This document shows positions 46,641 to 54,999 of a stretch of 64,000 nucleotides of DNA, one piece after another (position 1 is the first letter of the stretch; each line of letters starts with the position of its first letter). The DNA is from Streptacidiphilus albus JL83 (GTDB lineage Bacteria > Actinomycetota > Actinomycetes > Streptomycetales > Streptomycetaceae). The DNA is taken from positions 7,264,017 to 7,328,016 of the forward strand of contig NZ_JQML01000001.1 of assembly GCF_000744705.1 (NCBI RefSeq), in the 5' to 3' direction. The notes under the pieces are model-generated. The model was not told the DNA's origin, searched no databases, and saw nothing but the letters and a program-made list of their open reading frames with translations. The position numbers and the translations under genes are program-made.

Positions 46641-46847
46641 GTGACACCCGCCCCCTACTTCCCGCAACGAGAACCGAGCAGCACGGCGGTCCCCGCCAGC
46701 AGCACCCCGTCGCCGTTTCCCCAGCTCGCCCCCGGGGCGTTGCGCTCCTCCTTGCTGACGCCCGGGGTCCAGCTGCGCACCCCGCAGTTCTCCGCTGGAC
46801 TGTGGTCGCCGGACTTCGGCGATGAGGACTTGGGTGGTCAGGCATGA
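46641..46847 (+). CDS. Small hypothetical peptide
   Basis: 68 residues from GTG 46641 with CAGGAG 8 bases upstream. It is rich in Pro, Ser and Thr and ends LRTPQFSAGLWSPDFGDEDL. It could be a secreted or signalling peptide precursor, but there is no signal sequence and no modification enzyme nearby. Convergent with the phosphotransferase gene. Confidence 0.4.
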   Translation: MTPAPYFPQREPSSTAVPASSTPSPFPQLAPGALRSSLLTPGVQLRTPQFSAGLWSPDFGDEDLGGQA

Positions 46848-46888
46848 ACCCGCACTGGTGTCGCGGGACGCGCCATGCGCCGCAGCCG

Positions 46889-47791
46889 CTACATGATCTG
46901 CCAAACCAGCGTGACGTCCTGCTGGCGGAGTCCGTCGATTCGCCTGACGACCTCGCTCATCTTGGCGGGCTCATGAGCGGATTTACGGGCGTTGGTGCTG
47001 ATCATACGAAGCTCACGCAAGTCGCAGAGGGTGCGGTACCCCGACCAGGACGTGATGTCGTAGCCGTACGCCTTGGCGAAGGCAGCGTAGGAGTCGCTGC
47101 CGTGGCCGAACCGGCGGGTATGGATCTCTATGGTGACCAGATCCCATTCGGGCTGGCCGAGGACAGCGCTGTCCCAGTCGCAGAGCACGGCGCCACCGGT
47201 GTGGTGCAGGGCGTTGCCGTGCTGCGGGTCGCCGTGCAGGACCGCGGGGCGAAGGTCGTAGCGCAGGGCGGCGAGATCGGAGGCCAGCTGGTCGATGCGC
47301 TTGGCCAGGAAGCGGTGGTCGGCGGTGGGGAGGGTGACGGCGGCGCTGAGCGAGTACTTGATTGCGGCGACGGCGTCGAGATTCGGCAGAGGGGTGGGCG
47401 GAAGTCCGGCGGCGTGCAGCGCGCGCAGCGGGTGGGCGAGGTCGACGGTCGGCACGGGGTCCTGAGGTTGGGGCAGGTAGGTGTAGAAGGTGCCGATGTA
47501 CTGGTCGACGACGACGGGTTGCTCGATGGGGTGCAGAGGCACGGTGGGGAAGTTCTGGGCGGTGAGCCACTGGACGAGGCCGACGGTCTGGCGGACGCGG
47601 GCGTAGCTCGTGCCCCGTCGGGCGATCTTGATGACGACGGGTTCGCTGGCGAGGCGGAGTACGGCGTTGGTCTGGCCTCGCATCAGGGTGGAGCCGGCTG
47701 GGTCGAGGTTGGCTGCGGCGCACAGGCAGCGCAGGGCGTCGTGCATCTCGGGCGTGGTGTAGCCGCCGGGAGTCGGCGCTGGGGCGGTCAT
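46889..47791 (-). CDS. APH-type phosphotransferase
   Basis: 300 residues from ATG 47791 (a GTG at 47797 is possible). The kinase core is visible: an EPVVIKIARRGTS strand with the ATP-contacting Lys, the catalytic loop VLHGDPQHGNALHH (Asp near residue 190) and VLCDWDSAV with the magnesium-binding Asp. This layout is shared by aminoglycoside and choline-type kinases. It may modify a small molecule or antibiotic; the substrate cannot be predicted. Confidence 0.85.
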   Translation of the reverse strand: MTAPAPTPGGYTTPEMHDALRCLCAAANLDPAGSTLMRGQTNAVLRLASEPVVIKIARRGTSYARVRQTVGLVQWLTAQNFPTVPLHPIEQPVVVDQYIGTFYTYLPQPQDPVPTVDLAHPLRALHAAGLPPTPLPNLDAVAAIKYSLSAAVTLPTADHRFLAKRIDQLASDLAALRYDLRPAVLHGDPQHGNALHHTGGAVLCDWDSAVLGQPEWDLVTIEIHTRRFGHGSDSYAAFAKAYGYDITSWSGYRTLCDLRELRMISTNARKSAHEPAKMSEVVRRIDGLRQQDVTLVWQIM

Positions 47792-47824
47792 GGGCACCAG
47801 AGTCGCCGACTGGGCGGGGGCTTG

Positions 47825-49216
47825 TCACACGGGGCCGGGCGGCAGGGCCAGGATCTCGCCGAGTTCGCGGACCGGCCGGGAGGTGCGCATCGCGGGCGGG
47901 ATGGCCTCGATCACGTGGCGGGCGCGGGCGCTAAGGATGGGCGTGCGGTGATCGCCGGGTACCTGGAGGTAGGTGGCGGCGGCGAGCTGGCACGCTTCGC
48001 CGGGGGAGCGTTCGGTGGCCAGGCAGATCGCGGCCTCCAGGTGGAGCAGCGCCGGGTCGATGCCGGTGTGGTCGGGGTACAGGGCGAGGGCCTGCGCTTG
48101 GGCGTCGCGGGCTTGGCGGGTCTGCCCGAGGGCGGTGTGGGCACCGCTGATGTAGAGCAGGAGCCGACGGGGCGGGAAGGCCCAGGCGTCCTGGTCGCTG
48201 CCGGCATCGCAGTGCTCCAGGAGCTGGCGGGCATGGTGGATGGCTTGGGCCGCGCCGGGGGCATCGCCGCGCTGGGCGAGGGCGCGGGCCAGGGCAGCTG
48301 CGGCGAAGGCGGCGGTGGGCGAGGGCCTGCCTCGGGTGAGATGCCCGGCCTCGCGGGCCAGGGCGACAGCAGCGTCCAGGGGGCCGTAGTAGTAGGGGAG
48401 CATGGCGGCCTGGACACGCACGCGCGCCCGCAGGGTCATGTTGCCGCTGTCGTCTGCGGCGGTGCGGGCGGTGCCGTACCAGCCATGGGCCTGGCGCAGC
48501 CTGCCCAGTTTCATGAGGGCATCGGCCACCAGGGTGCTCAGAACGGCAGTCATCTCGGACAGGCGGACCTGGTAGGTGGCGGGTTAGCGCTCGGCGGCCA
48601 GTTCGTGGACTTCGGCGAGGTCGGCAAGCAGCAGCTCCAGCATAGTCCGCGGAGCCGTGGTCATGTACTGGTGGCGGTGCCACAGCACGCGCTGGTCGAG
48701 CAGGTCCAGTTGGGCGGCCGAGACGGTCGCCGCAACGAGGGTGCGGTCCACGGCTCGGCGGGCACTTTCGACGAGCTGGTCGAAAGGATCTCCGGCCGTC
48801 ACGGGAACCGGTTCGTGGGACGCTCTGAGCTTGGTGGGGACCAGGCGGCGGTCGGGAGCAGGGGCGGCTTGGCTGCGGTAGTCGCCGGCCATGCCGAGGT
48901 GCTGGGCGTCGGTCTCGTACAGGCGGCAGAGCAGGTCGATAGTGCGGGCCTGCGGTCGGCGGGTGGGGTGGGTCTCCCACAGTCTCAACTGGTCGCTGTC
49001 CGCCCGGGGACCATGGATCTGGTCGGCGACCAGGGCCCGCAGCCGCTCGGCGGCCTGCTCCAGAGTCCAGCCTCGCGCGAGGCGTTGGGCGCGCAGGGGA
49101 CTGACACCGCAGCACCCGGTGATGGAATCGACGACCTGCTGGATACCCCATCCCTCGACCCGGGCACGGGCGCGCTGGCGGGCCGCACACGAGGGACGGT
49201 GTTGCCCTGCTGCCAT
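47825..49216 (-). pseudogene. XRE/TPR regulator split by an in-frame TAA
   Basis: From ATG 49216 the first part has an atypical HTH (RAQRLARGWTLEQAAERLR, then LRLWETHPTRRP) and TPR-like start, ending AAER. It is followed by TAA at 48584-48586. The same frame continues without a gap (PATYQVRLSEMTAVLSTLVADALMK…) to 47825, completing a TPR domain of the length seen in related regulators. One point mutation (e.g. from CAA or GAA) explains the split. An ATG at 48553 could restart translation of the second half. Confidence 0.75.
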
Positions 49217-49591
49217 GGCCCACCCGCCTGCTTCGGCTATCGGATGGTTGGTGATCGTAGTGAGCCGCGTCGTCCGCTGTACCGAAAACCGTGACATCTG
49301 ACGAGGACACGGCAAGAGAAACCGATAGTTCTCACGGTTTCTGACGCACCGGTGGATTCTCACGGTTGTGGCGCACATCTACCCCAGCGACTCTGGCAGA
49401 CGCCGCCCGCCATGGCGGTGGACGGCGCTCAACGGCAGGCCAGGGGCTCGAAGGAACCCATCGGACCCGTCCACGCCCGGGAAGGAGAGACCATGAATCA
49501 GCCAATGTCGTTAGCCCGTAACGGAGTTCGGCGATCGGCTGTCCCGATCGGGGGTGTGCGTGCCGACCTCAGCGGCCGTCTCGCCGGTGGA
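49217..49591. other. Intergenic region with an uncertain start site
   Basis: On the plus strand GAAGGAGAG precedes ATG 49493 (MNQPMSLARNGVRRS…). That frame runs antisense into the next regulator and shows no recognisable protein, so I do not call a gene. The rest holds the promoter of the split regulator. Confidence 0.3.
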
Positions 49592-50743
49592 TTACGCTGC
49601 CATCGCCTCTCGCAGCTGCCGCAAGCAGCTGCCGGCGTGGTCGCGGACGTCTGCCGGGATACCCGGGGTGCGCAGCACCCGCTGGATCTGGTGGGGCAGA
49701 TGGTGGGCGAAGGCTTCATCCACTGCGGTGACCAGCCGAGTCTGGGCGGCAGCCTGTGCTCCTTGGACCAGCAGGACGCGTCCGGCGGTGACGTGCTCTA
49801 TCACGCGCCACTGCGGGGTGCTGCGCATGCCCGCGGCTGGAGCCTGGTCGACGAGAGCGCCGGCGCGGTCGAGTCGGCCGGTGGCCAGCAGGCCGCGCAA
49901 CCGGATCTCGTGCAGGGAGAACGGGTTGACCAGCGAGGTGTGCTCGACGGTGTCGAGCAGCCGCTGGTTGTCGAGCACGGTGGAGTCGAACAGGTCGCCC
50001 TGCCGGGCCTCGCCGGCGGCGCGGGCAAGGAGCGCCAGGGAGGCGGCCCGGTCCTGCGGGGTGCTGGCGGTGGCGAGGGACTGGCTCAGGCGGTCGACGG
50101 CTGCGGCCCGCAGACCGGCCTTGCGCAGCTCGTTGCCGTGCATCCGCAGTGCGTACGAGTGGAAAGCCGGGTCATCCAGGTGGCGGGCGATGGCCAGGCC
50201 CTTGCCGGTCCAGCGGGCCGCGGTCGGCAGTCGCTCCTCGGGCAGGATGTGCCCCAGTGCGGCTCCAAGGCCGACGCGGGCGTGGGCCAGCAGTGTCAGG
50301 ACTTCCCGCTCAGTGTGGCCGTCGGCGACGCGGGCTTCCAGCCGGGCCACCAAGGGCCAGAGCTCGTCCACGGCGGCGGTGGCGTGCCCGCTCTGGCGGG
50401 CCTTCTCGGCCAGGCGTACGACGCTGGTGCCGAACTGGAGCATCGCGGTGTGGTCAGAGTCTGCGGAGTCGGTGACGCCAAGGACGTGCGGGGGCAGTCC
50501 CAGCTCTTGGGCGATCCGGCGGCGCGAGGCCACGTCGTCGAGAGTGCGCCGACCGGTCTCCAGCAGGGAGATGTACGAGGTGTCGTAGCCCAGGTGCGCG
50601 CCCAGACGGCCCTGGCTCCAGCCGTGCACGCGCCGGTGGTGACGCAAGATCTCCGCCAGGTCACGGGTGGCGAGCACCTGCTGGGCCTGTGGGGTGGCCC
50701 AGCGCCACATCAACGCCGTATTGATCCCGCTGGCCGGAGGCAC
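49592..50743 (-). CDS. XRE/TPR transcriptional regulator
   Basis: 383 residues from GTG 50743. HTH at about 25-75: LAEILRHHRRVHGWSQGRLGAHLGYDTSYISLLETGRRTL. The remainder is TPR-like (LLAHARVGLGAALGHIL, YALRMHGNELRKAGL, SLHEIRLRGLLATGRLDRAGALVD). The NUDIX gene at 50750-51190 ends 6 bases upstream on the same strand, so the two are likely co-transcribed. It is the closest regulator to the lanthipeptide series (divergent). Confidence 0.8.
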   Translation of the reverse strand: MPPASGINTALMWRWATPQAQQVLATRDLAEILRHHRRVHGWSQGRLGAHLGYDTSYISLLETGRRTLDDVASRRRIAQELGLPPHVLGVTDSADSDHTAMLQFGTSVVRLAEKARQSGHATAAVDELWPLVARLEARVADGHTEREVLTLLAHARVGLGAALGHILPEERLPTAARWTGKGLAIARHLDDPAFHSYALRMHGNELRKAGLRAAAVDRLSQSLATASTPQDRAASLALLARAAGEARQGDLFDSTVLDNQRLLDTVEHTSLVNPFSLHEIRLRGLLATGRLDRAGALVDQAPAAGMRSTPQWRVIEHVTAGRVLLVQGAQAAAQTRLVTAVDEAFAHHLPHQIQRVLRTPGIPADVRDHAGSCLRQLREAMAA

Positions 50744-50749
50744 CGCTGC

Positions 50750-51190
50750 TCAGTCCCGGCTGAGGGAGACGCCCGTATGGTCCAGGTGCTGGAACCAGGC
50801 GGCGACGGAGTCCTTGTAGCTCTGGGGCATGACCAGGCCGGGGACCTCTTCCCGGGTGAACAGGCCGATGTCGTTGTGCTCCGCGCTGAGCACCGGGGTG
50901 CTGTCGGCGCTCCGGTTGCGGCAGCCGTAGGTGACGATCAGGACGTGCCGGTTCGGGATGGGCTCGTAGACCCATACCGACAGCAGCGGGCCGGCCTCCA
51001 CCTGCCAGCCGCTCTCCTCGGAGACCTCGCGCGCCACGCAGTCCTCGGGCTTCTCGCCGACCTCCAGCCGACCGCCGGGCAGCTCCCACTCGGCGCGTTC
51101 GTTGCGCAGCAGCAGGACGCGGTCTTGGGAGTCGAGGACGACGCCCTTGACCGACACGGGGTGTCGGGGCGGGATGTACGGCTGGTCCAT
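50750..51190 (-). CDS. Nudix hydrolase
   Basis: 146 residues from ATG 51190. A complete Nudix box, with GGRLEVGEK leading into REVSEESGW, is at about residues 42-64. The start is chosen at MDQPY, where homology begins. It is probably co-transcribed with the XRE regulator downstream and divergent from the oxygenase gene that opens the lanthipeptide series. Such Nudix-XRE pairs can control regulator ligands; the substrate is unknown. Confidence 0.85.
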   Translation of the reverse strand: MDQPYIPPRHPVSVKGVVLDSQDRVLLLRNERAEWELPGGRLEVGEKPEDCVAREVSEESGWQVEAGPLLSVWVYEPIPNRHVLIVTYGCRNRSADSTPVLSAEHNDIGLFTREEVPGLVMPQSYKDSVAAWFQHLDHTGVSLSRD

Positions 51191-51281
51191 GGTGCCCTTC
51201 ACGGTCCGACGGCAGGTGGCGGCAGCGCGAACGTAGCACGCGGGCACTCGTTGCCCCATCCGTTTGCCCTATTTGTGAGTT

Positions 51282-51294
51282 TGACAATCTGTCA
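51282..51294. promoter_or_regulatory. Small inverted repeat in the divergent promoter region
   Basis: TGACA-ATC-TGTCA lies between the Nudix and oxygenase genes and overlaps a TTGACA -35-like sequence (51281-51286). It is a candidate operator for the divergent transcripts; no matching -10 is clear. Confidence 0.3.
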
Positions 51295-51361
51295 CTGTAC
51301 GGATCGCGGGTCGCGATCGGACAGTGGTGACTTCCACTCGGTCCGTACTCGGAGGAGAGCC

Positions 51362-52183
51362 ATGCCCAACTCCAGCCCCTCGGCTCTCTTCCGCGACCAC
51401 CTCGCGGATCCACGGCGTCCTGCGGTGCGGGCCCGGATCTCGGCACAGCTGACGGAGCAGGGTCTGGTCACGATGGACGGGCTGGAGCGCCGCGAGCAGG
51501 TCCTCGGGCTGGCCCGGGTGCTCATGAAGGTCAACCGCCACCGCGACAGTGACCCCGATGGGCTGACTGTCATCCGCGACACCGGCCGCCACCAGGACAG
51601 GCCCGGCTTCGCCGGACTGTCCAGTGCGGAACTCTTTCCACACACCGAGGGGTCGGCGCTACCGGTGCCGCCGAGGCTGATGCTGCTGGCACTGGCGCGC
51701 GCTGCGGACAGCGGCGGTGCGTGTGTTCTGGTCGACGGCCGTGCGGTGTACGACGATCTGTTGGCGGGCCACCCGGACGCTGTCGAGGTGCTGGCCGAGG
51801 ACCGCGCGGGGCTGTTCGGCACCGGAAGCGGCACCTTCTCCCCCGTGTTCGCCCACCCGGGCGGCGAGCGGATACAGGTCCGTCTGCGGCTGGACGAGCT
51901 GGCCCGGTTTCACCCCCGCGTCGAGCCGTACCTTCCGGCACTGCGCGCGGCGATCGACCGCCACCGGCACGCCCTGCCGTTGCGTGCGGGGCAGGCGTAC
52001 CTCCTTGACAACTACCGCTGGTTGCACGCCCGCACCGCGTTCGGAGGTGGACGGGTGGCGTACCGGGCCCTGGGCGACCCACAGGTCGGCCTCACCCTGC
52101 CCGCCGGCTTCTCCGTCGGGTCGGCACTCGCCGCCGAACCGACCGAAGCGCCTGCTCTAGTCGGCGGAGGTGCCTGGAGATGA
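51362..52183 (+). CDS. TauD-like Fe(II)/2-oxoglutarate oxygenase
   Basis: 273 residues from ATG 51362 (GGAGAG upstream). The iron site is visible: an H-x-E motif (FPHTEGS, about residue 100) and a distal His in DNYRWLHARTAF with the 2-oxoglutarate-binding Arg further on (about 220-235). It overlaps the next gene by 4 bases (ATGA). As the first gene of the series ending in the lanthipeptide cluster, it may hydroxylate the peptide or a precursor, but could also serve another pathway. Confidence 0.75.
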   Translation: MPNSSPSALFRDHLADPRRPAVRARISAQLTEQGLVTMDGLERREQVLGLARVLMKVNRHRDSDPDGLTVIRDTGRHQDRPGFAGLSSAELFPHTEGSALPVPPRLMLLALARAADSGGACVLVDGRAVYDDLLAGHPDAVEVLAEDRAGLFGTGSGTFSPVFAHPGGERIQVRLRLDELARFHPRVEPYLPALRAAIDRHRHALPLRAGQAYLLDNYRWLHARTAFGGGRVAYRALGDPQVGLTLPAGFSVGSALAAEPTEAPALVGGGAWR

Positions 52184-52644
52184 TCCCCAACTGCGTGTTG
52201 TGGGAGGGTGTCTACGGATTCCAGCCCGAGTCGATCGCCCATGTGCGCCACCAGATCCGCACCGCACTCGACGAGGCGGGCTTCGAGGCCGACGCGGTGG
52301 ACACGGCCGTGCTGCTGGCCTGCGAACTGGCCACCAACGCCGTTCAGCACGGACGCGGCCGTGCCCGGCGCTGCTTCGAGGCCAGGGCAGTGGCTGCCGC
52401 CACCGGTGTATACGTCGAGGTAGCGGACGGCAACCAGCGGATGCCCTTGCCCCGCAGGGCCCGGGACGGTGACGAGAACGGGCGCGGGCTGCGGCTGCTC
52501 GCCGTCCTTGGCCACAAGTGGGGCGTCACCCTCGAATCGGGTTCTGGCAAACGGACCTGGGTCCTGGTAGCGGCTGCCCTCCCCGAGGAACTGCGCACCA
52601 CCTCGCAGGCCGCGCACCGGCAGGAGGAACTGGCGTGTGCGTGA
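52180..52644 (+). CDS. HATPase-domain protein (anti-sigma-like), first copy
   Basis: 154 residues from ATG 52180. GHKL/HATPase_c features: the N-box ACELATNAVQHG (about residues 47-58), VEVADGN as G1 and ENGRGLRLLAVLGHKWGV as G2. In Streptomyces such single-domain proteins act as anti-sigma or serine-kinase-like regulators. It overlaps the oxygenase gene. A second related gene follows. Confidence 0.75.
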   Translation: MIPNCVLWEGVYGFQPESIAHVRHQIRTALDEAGFEADAVDTAVLLACELATNAVQHGRGRARRCFEARAVAAATGVYVEVADGNQRMPLPRRARDGDENGRGLRLLAVLGHKWGVTLESGSGKRTWVLVAAALPEELRTTSQAAHRQEELACA

Positions 52645-52790
52645 GCCAGCGCGCCGACCGGCGCCCCACCCACCTGACCGCAGATCCCCCCGGGCCGCCC
52701 CCGCTCGGCACGCGGGCGGGCAGCGACGGCACGAACACCTGCTCCAGCGACCGCACACCGGCCGTCCGGCCGGCAAACGAGGGACGACCG

Positions 52791-53333
52791 ATGCGCGAGG
52801 TACGGCACGACACCTTCCCTGTTGACCGAGGCCAGGGCCCGCACGAACGCATCGCGCGGATCACCGACCTCGTCGCGCAGTGGAACCTGCAACTGGACGA
52901 AGAGATCACGGCCGACCTGGCCCTGTGCACCCACGAAGTTGTCTCCAACGCCGTCGACCACACGAACGGGCCCGTGGAGGTGACGGTGACCTGGATGCGC
53001 TACCAGAGGCTGCGCGTACAGGTCAGCGACTACTCGACGGCTCTGCCGAGCCTCGACATGACCAGCGACACCGCAGGCTGCCGGGGCCTTGATGTCCTGG
53101 AAGCCCTTTCTCTCGCATGGGGCTGGGAACCCAACCCCAGAGGCAAGTTCGTGTGGTTCGAGGTCGGCCTGCACCGGCTCGTCGGCGAACGGGCCCGTCT
53201 GGCCGCCCTGGTGCGCGTCGCCCGGGCTCGGGGCCACCGCAGGGTCCCTGTTCCCGACCACCCGCCGCGCGATCCGCAGGCGCTGGTCAATCGGCGGGTT
53301 GCCGCCAGCGTCACCGTCGGAGCCGACGGCTAA
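52791..53333 (+). CDS. HATPase-domain protein (anti-sigma-like), second copy
   Basis: 180 residues from ATG 52791, selected because GAGGG precedes it and the family match begins soon after. N-box TCTHEVVSNAVDH (about 40-52 region), VQVSDYST, and GCRGLDVLEALSLAWGW. The C-terminal about 50 residues are basic and extra. Two HATPase regulators in tandem just upstream of a biosynthetic cluster suggest control by a sigma/anti-sigma switch. Confidence 0.75.
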   Translation: MREVRHDTFPVDRGQGPHERIARITDLVAQWNLQLDEEITADLALCTHEVVSNAVDHTNGPVEVTVTWMRYQRLRVQVSDYSTALPSLDMTSDTAGCRGLDVLEALSLAWGWEPNPRGKFVWFEVGLHRLVGERARLAALVRVARARGHRRVPVPDHPPRDPQALVNRRVAASVTVGADG

Positions 53334-53392
53334 GGACCGTTCGCACCGCCGACGCTCATATACCTCCCGTTCTTGCCCCGTTGGAGCCGACC

Positions 53393-54217
53393 ATGATGAA
53401 CGACCCACAGCAGCAGCCCTTCCCCTCCGTGGCCCTGCGGACCGATGTTGCCCACCCTGCCCGGGTATACGACGTCTACCTCGGAGGCAAGGACAACTTC
53501 CCCGCGGACCGCGAGGCAGCACAGAAGGTCAGCGAGACCTTCCCGACCATCTCCACCACGGCCCGCGCCAACCGCGACTTCCTCCTGCGCGCCGTAAAAC
53601 AGCTGGCCGGCAGCGGAGTGCGCCAGTTCCTCGACATCGGCACCGGGATCCCCACAAGCCCCGCCATCCACGAGGTCGCTCAGGGCATCGACCCCCACGC
53701 CCGCGTCGTCTACGTGGACAACGACCCCATGGTGCTCGTGCACGCGCGCGCCCTGCTCACCAGCACCACCGCCTTGGGGCGCACCGCCTACGTGGACGCC
53801 GACCTACGGCACCCCGAGACCATCCTGAACGACCCGCAACTGTGGGAGGTGCTGGACCCCGCGCTTCCGGTGGCTCTGATCTTGGGCGCCATCCTTCACT
53901 TCCTACCGGACGACCTCCAGCCCCAGGCGATCGTCAAGCAGCTCCTGGCGGCCCTGCCGCGCCAGAGCTACCTCGTGCTGAGCCACGTCACGGCCGACTT
54001 CGACTCCCAGTGGAACGAGATCGAACGGCTCTACAACGCCGAGTTCGACATACCCCTCCAGGTCCGCAGTGCCGACGAGGTCGCGCACTTCTTCACTGGC
54101 CTGGAGCTGCTGCCCCCCGGCCTGACCGTCGTCTCCCAGTGGCAGCCCGAGGGTCTGGGCCGCCTTCCCTCCGATGCATCGGTCTCCTGCGTCGGCGGCG
54201 TGGGCCGCATGCCCTGA
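53393..54217 (+). CDS. DUF574-type SAM-dependent methyltransferase
   Basis: 274 residues from ATG 53393. It begins PSVALRTDVAHPARVYDVYLGGKDNF, the signature of the DUF574/Methyltransf_19 group common in actinobacteria. It has a SAM site FLDIGTGIPTSP (about 79-90) and VVYVDNDPMVL. Function in the group is not settled; some members accompany regulatory HATPase genes. It lies between the HATPase pair and DUF6624. Confidence 0.85.
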   Translation: MMNDPQQQPFPSVALRTDVAHPARVYDVYLGGKDNFPADREAAQKVSETFPTISTTARANRDFLLRAVKQLAGSGVRQFLDIGTGIPTSPAIHEVAQGIDPHARVVYVDNDPMVLVHARALLTSTTALGRTAYVDADLRHPETILNDPQLWEVLDPALPVALILGAILHFLPDDLQPQAIVKQLLAALPRQSYLVLSHVTADFDSQWNEIERLYNAEFDIPLQVRSADEVAHFFTGLELLPPGLTVVSQWQPEGLGRLPSDASVSCVGGVGRMP

Positions 54218-54282
54218 CCACCACACGAACCCGACAGCACACCGACGCGCCACCCGATCGCACCTTGAGGAGGACACGACCC

Positions 54283-54879
54283 ATGGTTCCGAACACGCAG
54301 CACCTCACCCTGGCGACAGAGGCGGTCGAAGACCTCGTCACCAGGGCCGGAGCTGCGCGGGACCTGCGGCGGGGCCTCCTGGCCGCACCCTCCTTCGAGC
54401 ACACCCCGGCTGCGGTCAAGGCCGCCGACCAGTCCAACACCGACGCCCTGCGCCGCTACCTCGACCAGCACGGATGGCCGAGCGAAGTCCACATGGGCAC
54501 CGCCGCGTCCCGGGCGGCCACAGAGATCGCCCTGCGCGCGGACCGCGACCCCCTCCTGCAGCAGCGCTGCCGCGACCTGCTGGCCGAAGCAGTCGCGGAC
54601 CAACGGGACTCGCCGGTGCGCTGGGCCTACCTCGTCGACCGCTGTGCCCTGAACCAGGCCGAGCCACAGATCTACGGCACCGCTTGCTACCTGCGCGAAG
54701 GAGGAGTGGCGCTGCGCGCGGTGCGCGATCCGGAGCATCTGGACGAGCGCCGCGCCACGGTCGGACTTGGACCGCACCGTGAGTACCTCGACGCGCTGGA
54801 GCGCACCTCGACCGGCCCGGCCCGGGGCCTGGCAGCCCTGCCGCCGGTGGAGCCGAGGACATCGGGAGGTCACCGGTGA
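54283..54879 (+). CDS. DUF6624 family protein
   Basis: 198 residues from ATG 54283 with GAGGAGGA upstream. It contains the conserved DUF6624 pattern: DALRRYLDQHGWP, then ALRADRDPLLQQRCRDLL and AYLVDRCALNQAEPQIYGT. Members occur widely in actinobacteria without known function and are sometimes linked to RiPP clusters. It sits directly before the stand-alone PIMT-like methyltransferase. Confidence 0.75.
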   Translation: MVPNTQHLTLATEAVEDLVTRAGAARDLRRGLLAAPSFEHTPAAVKAADQSNTDALRRYLDQHGWPSEVHMGTAASRAATEIALRADRDPLLQQRCRDLLAEAVADQRDSPVRWAYLVDRCALNQAEPQIYGTACYLREGGVALRAVRDPEHLDERRATVGLGPHREYLDALERTSTGPARGLAALPPVEPRTSGGHR

Positions 54880-54999
54880 GCCCCAGCAGCGTGTTGAGCA
54901 GGGAGGTGTCGACGGGACGAATACCGCGGTGGCGTGATGCCGACAGCCGCTGTCTGGCGGCCCGTACGACTTCCCAAGAACCGATCCAGGAGTTACCTG

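Noticed and set aside
49493..51361. Extended start of the oxygenase gene back to ATG 49493 or earlier
   Set aside because: That would run antisense through the Nudix and XRE genes; family similarity begins at ATG 51362 with its own ribosome-binding site.
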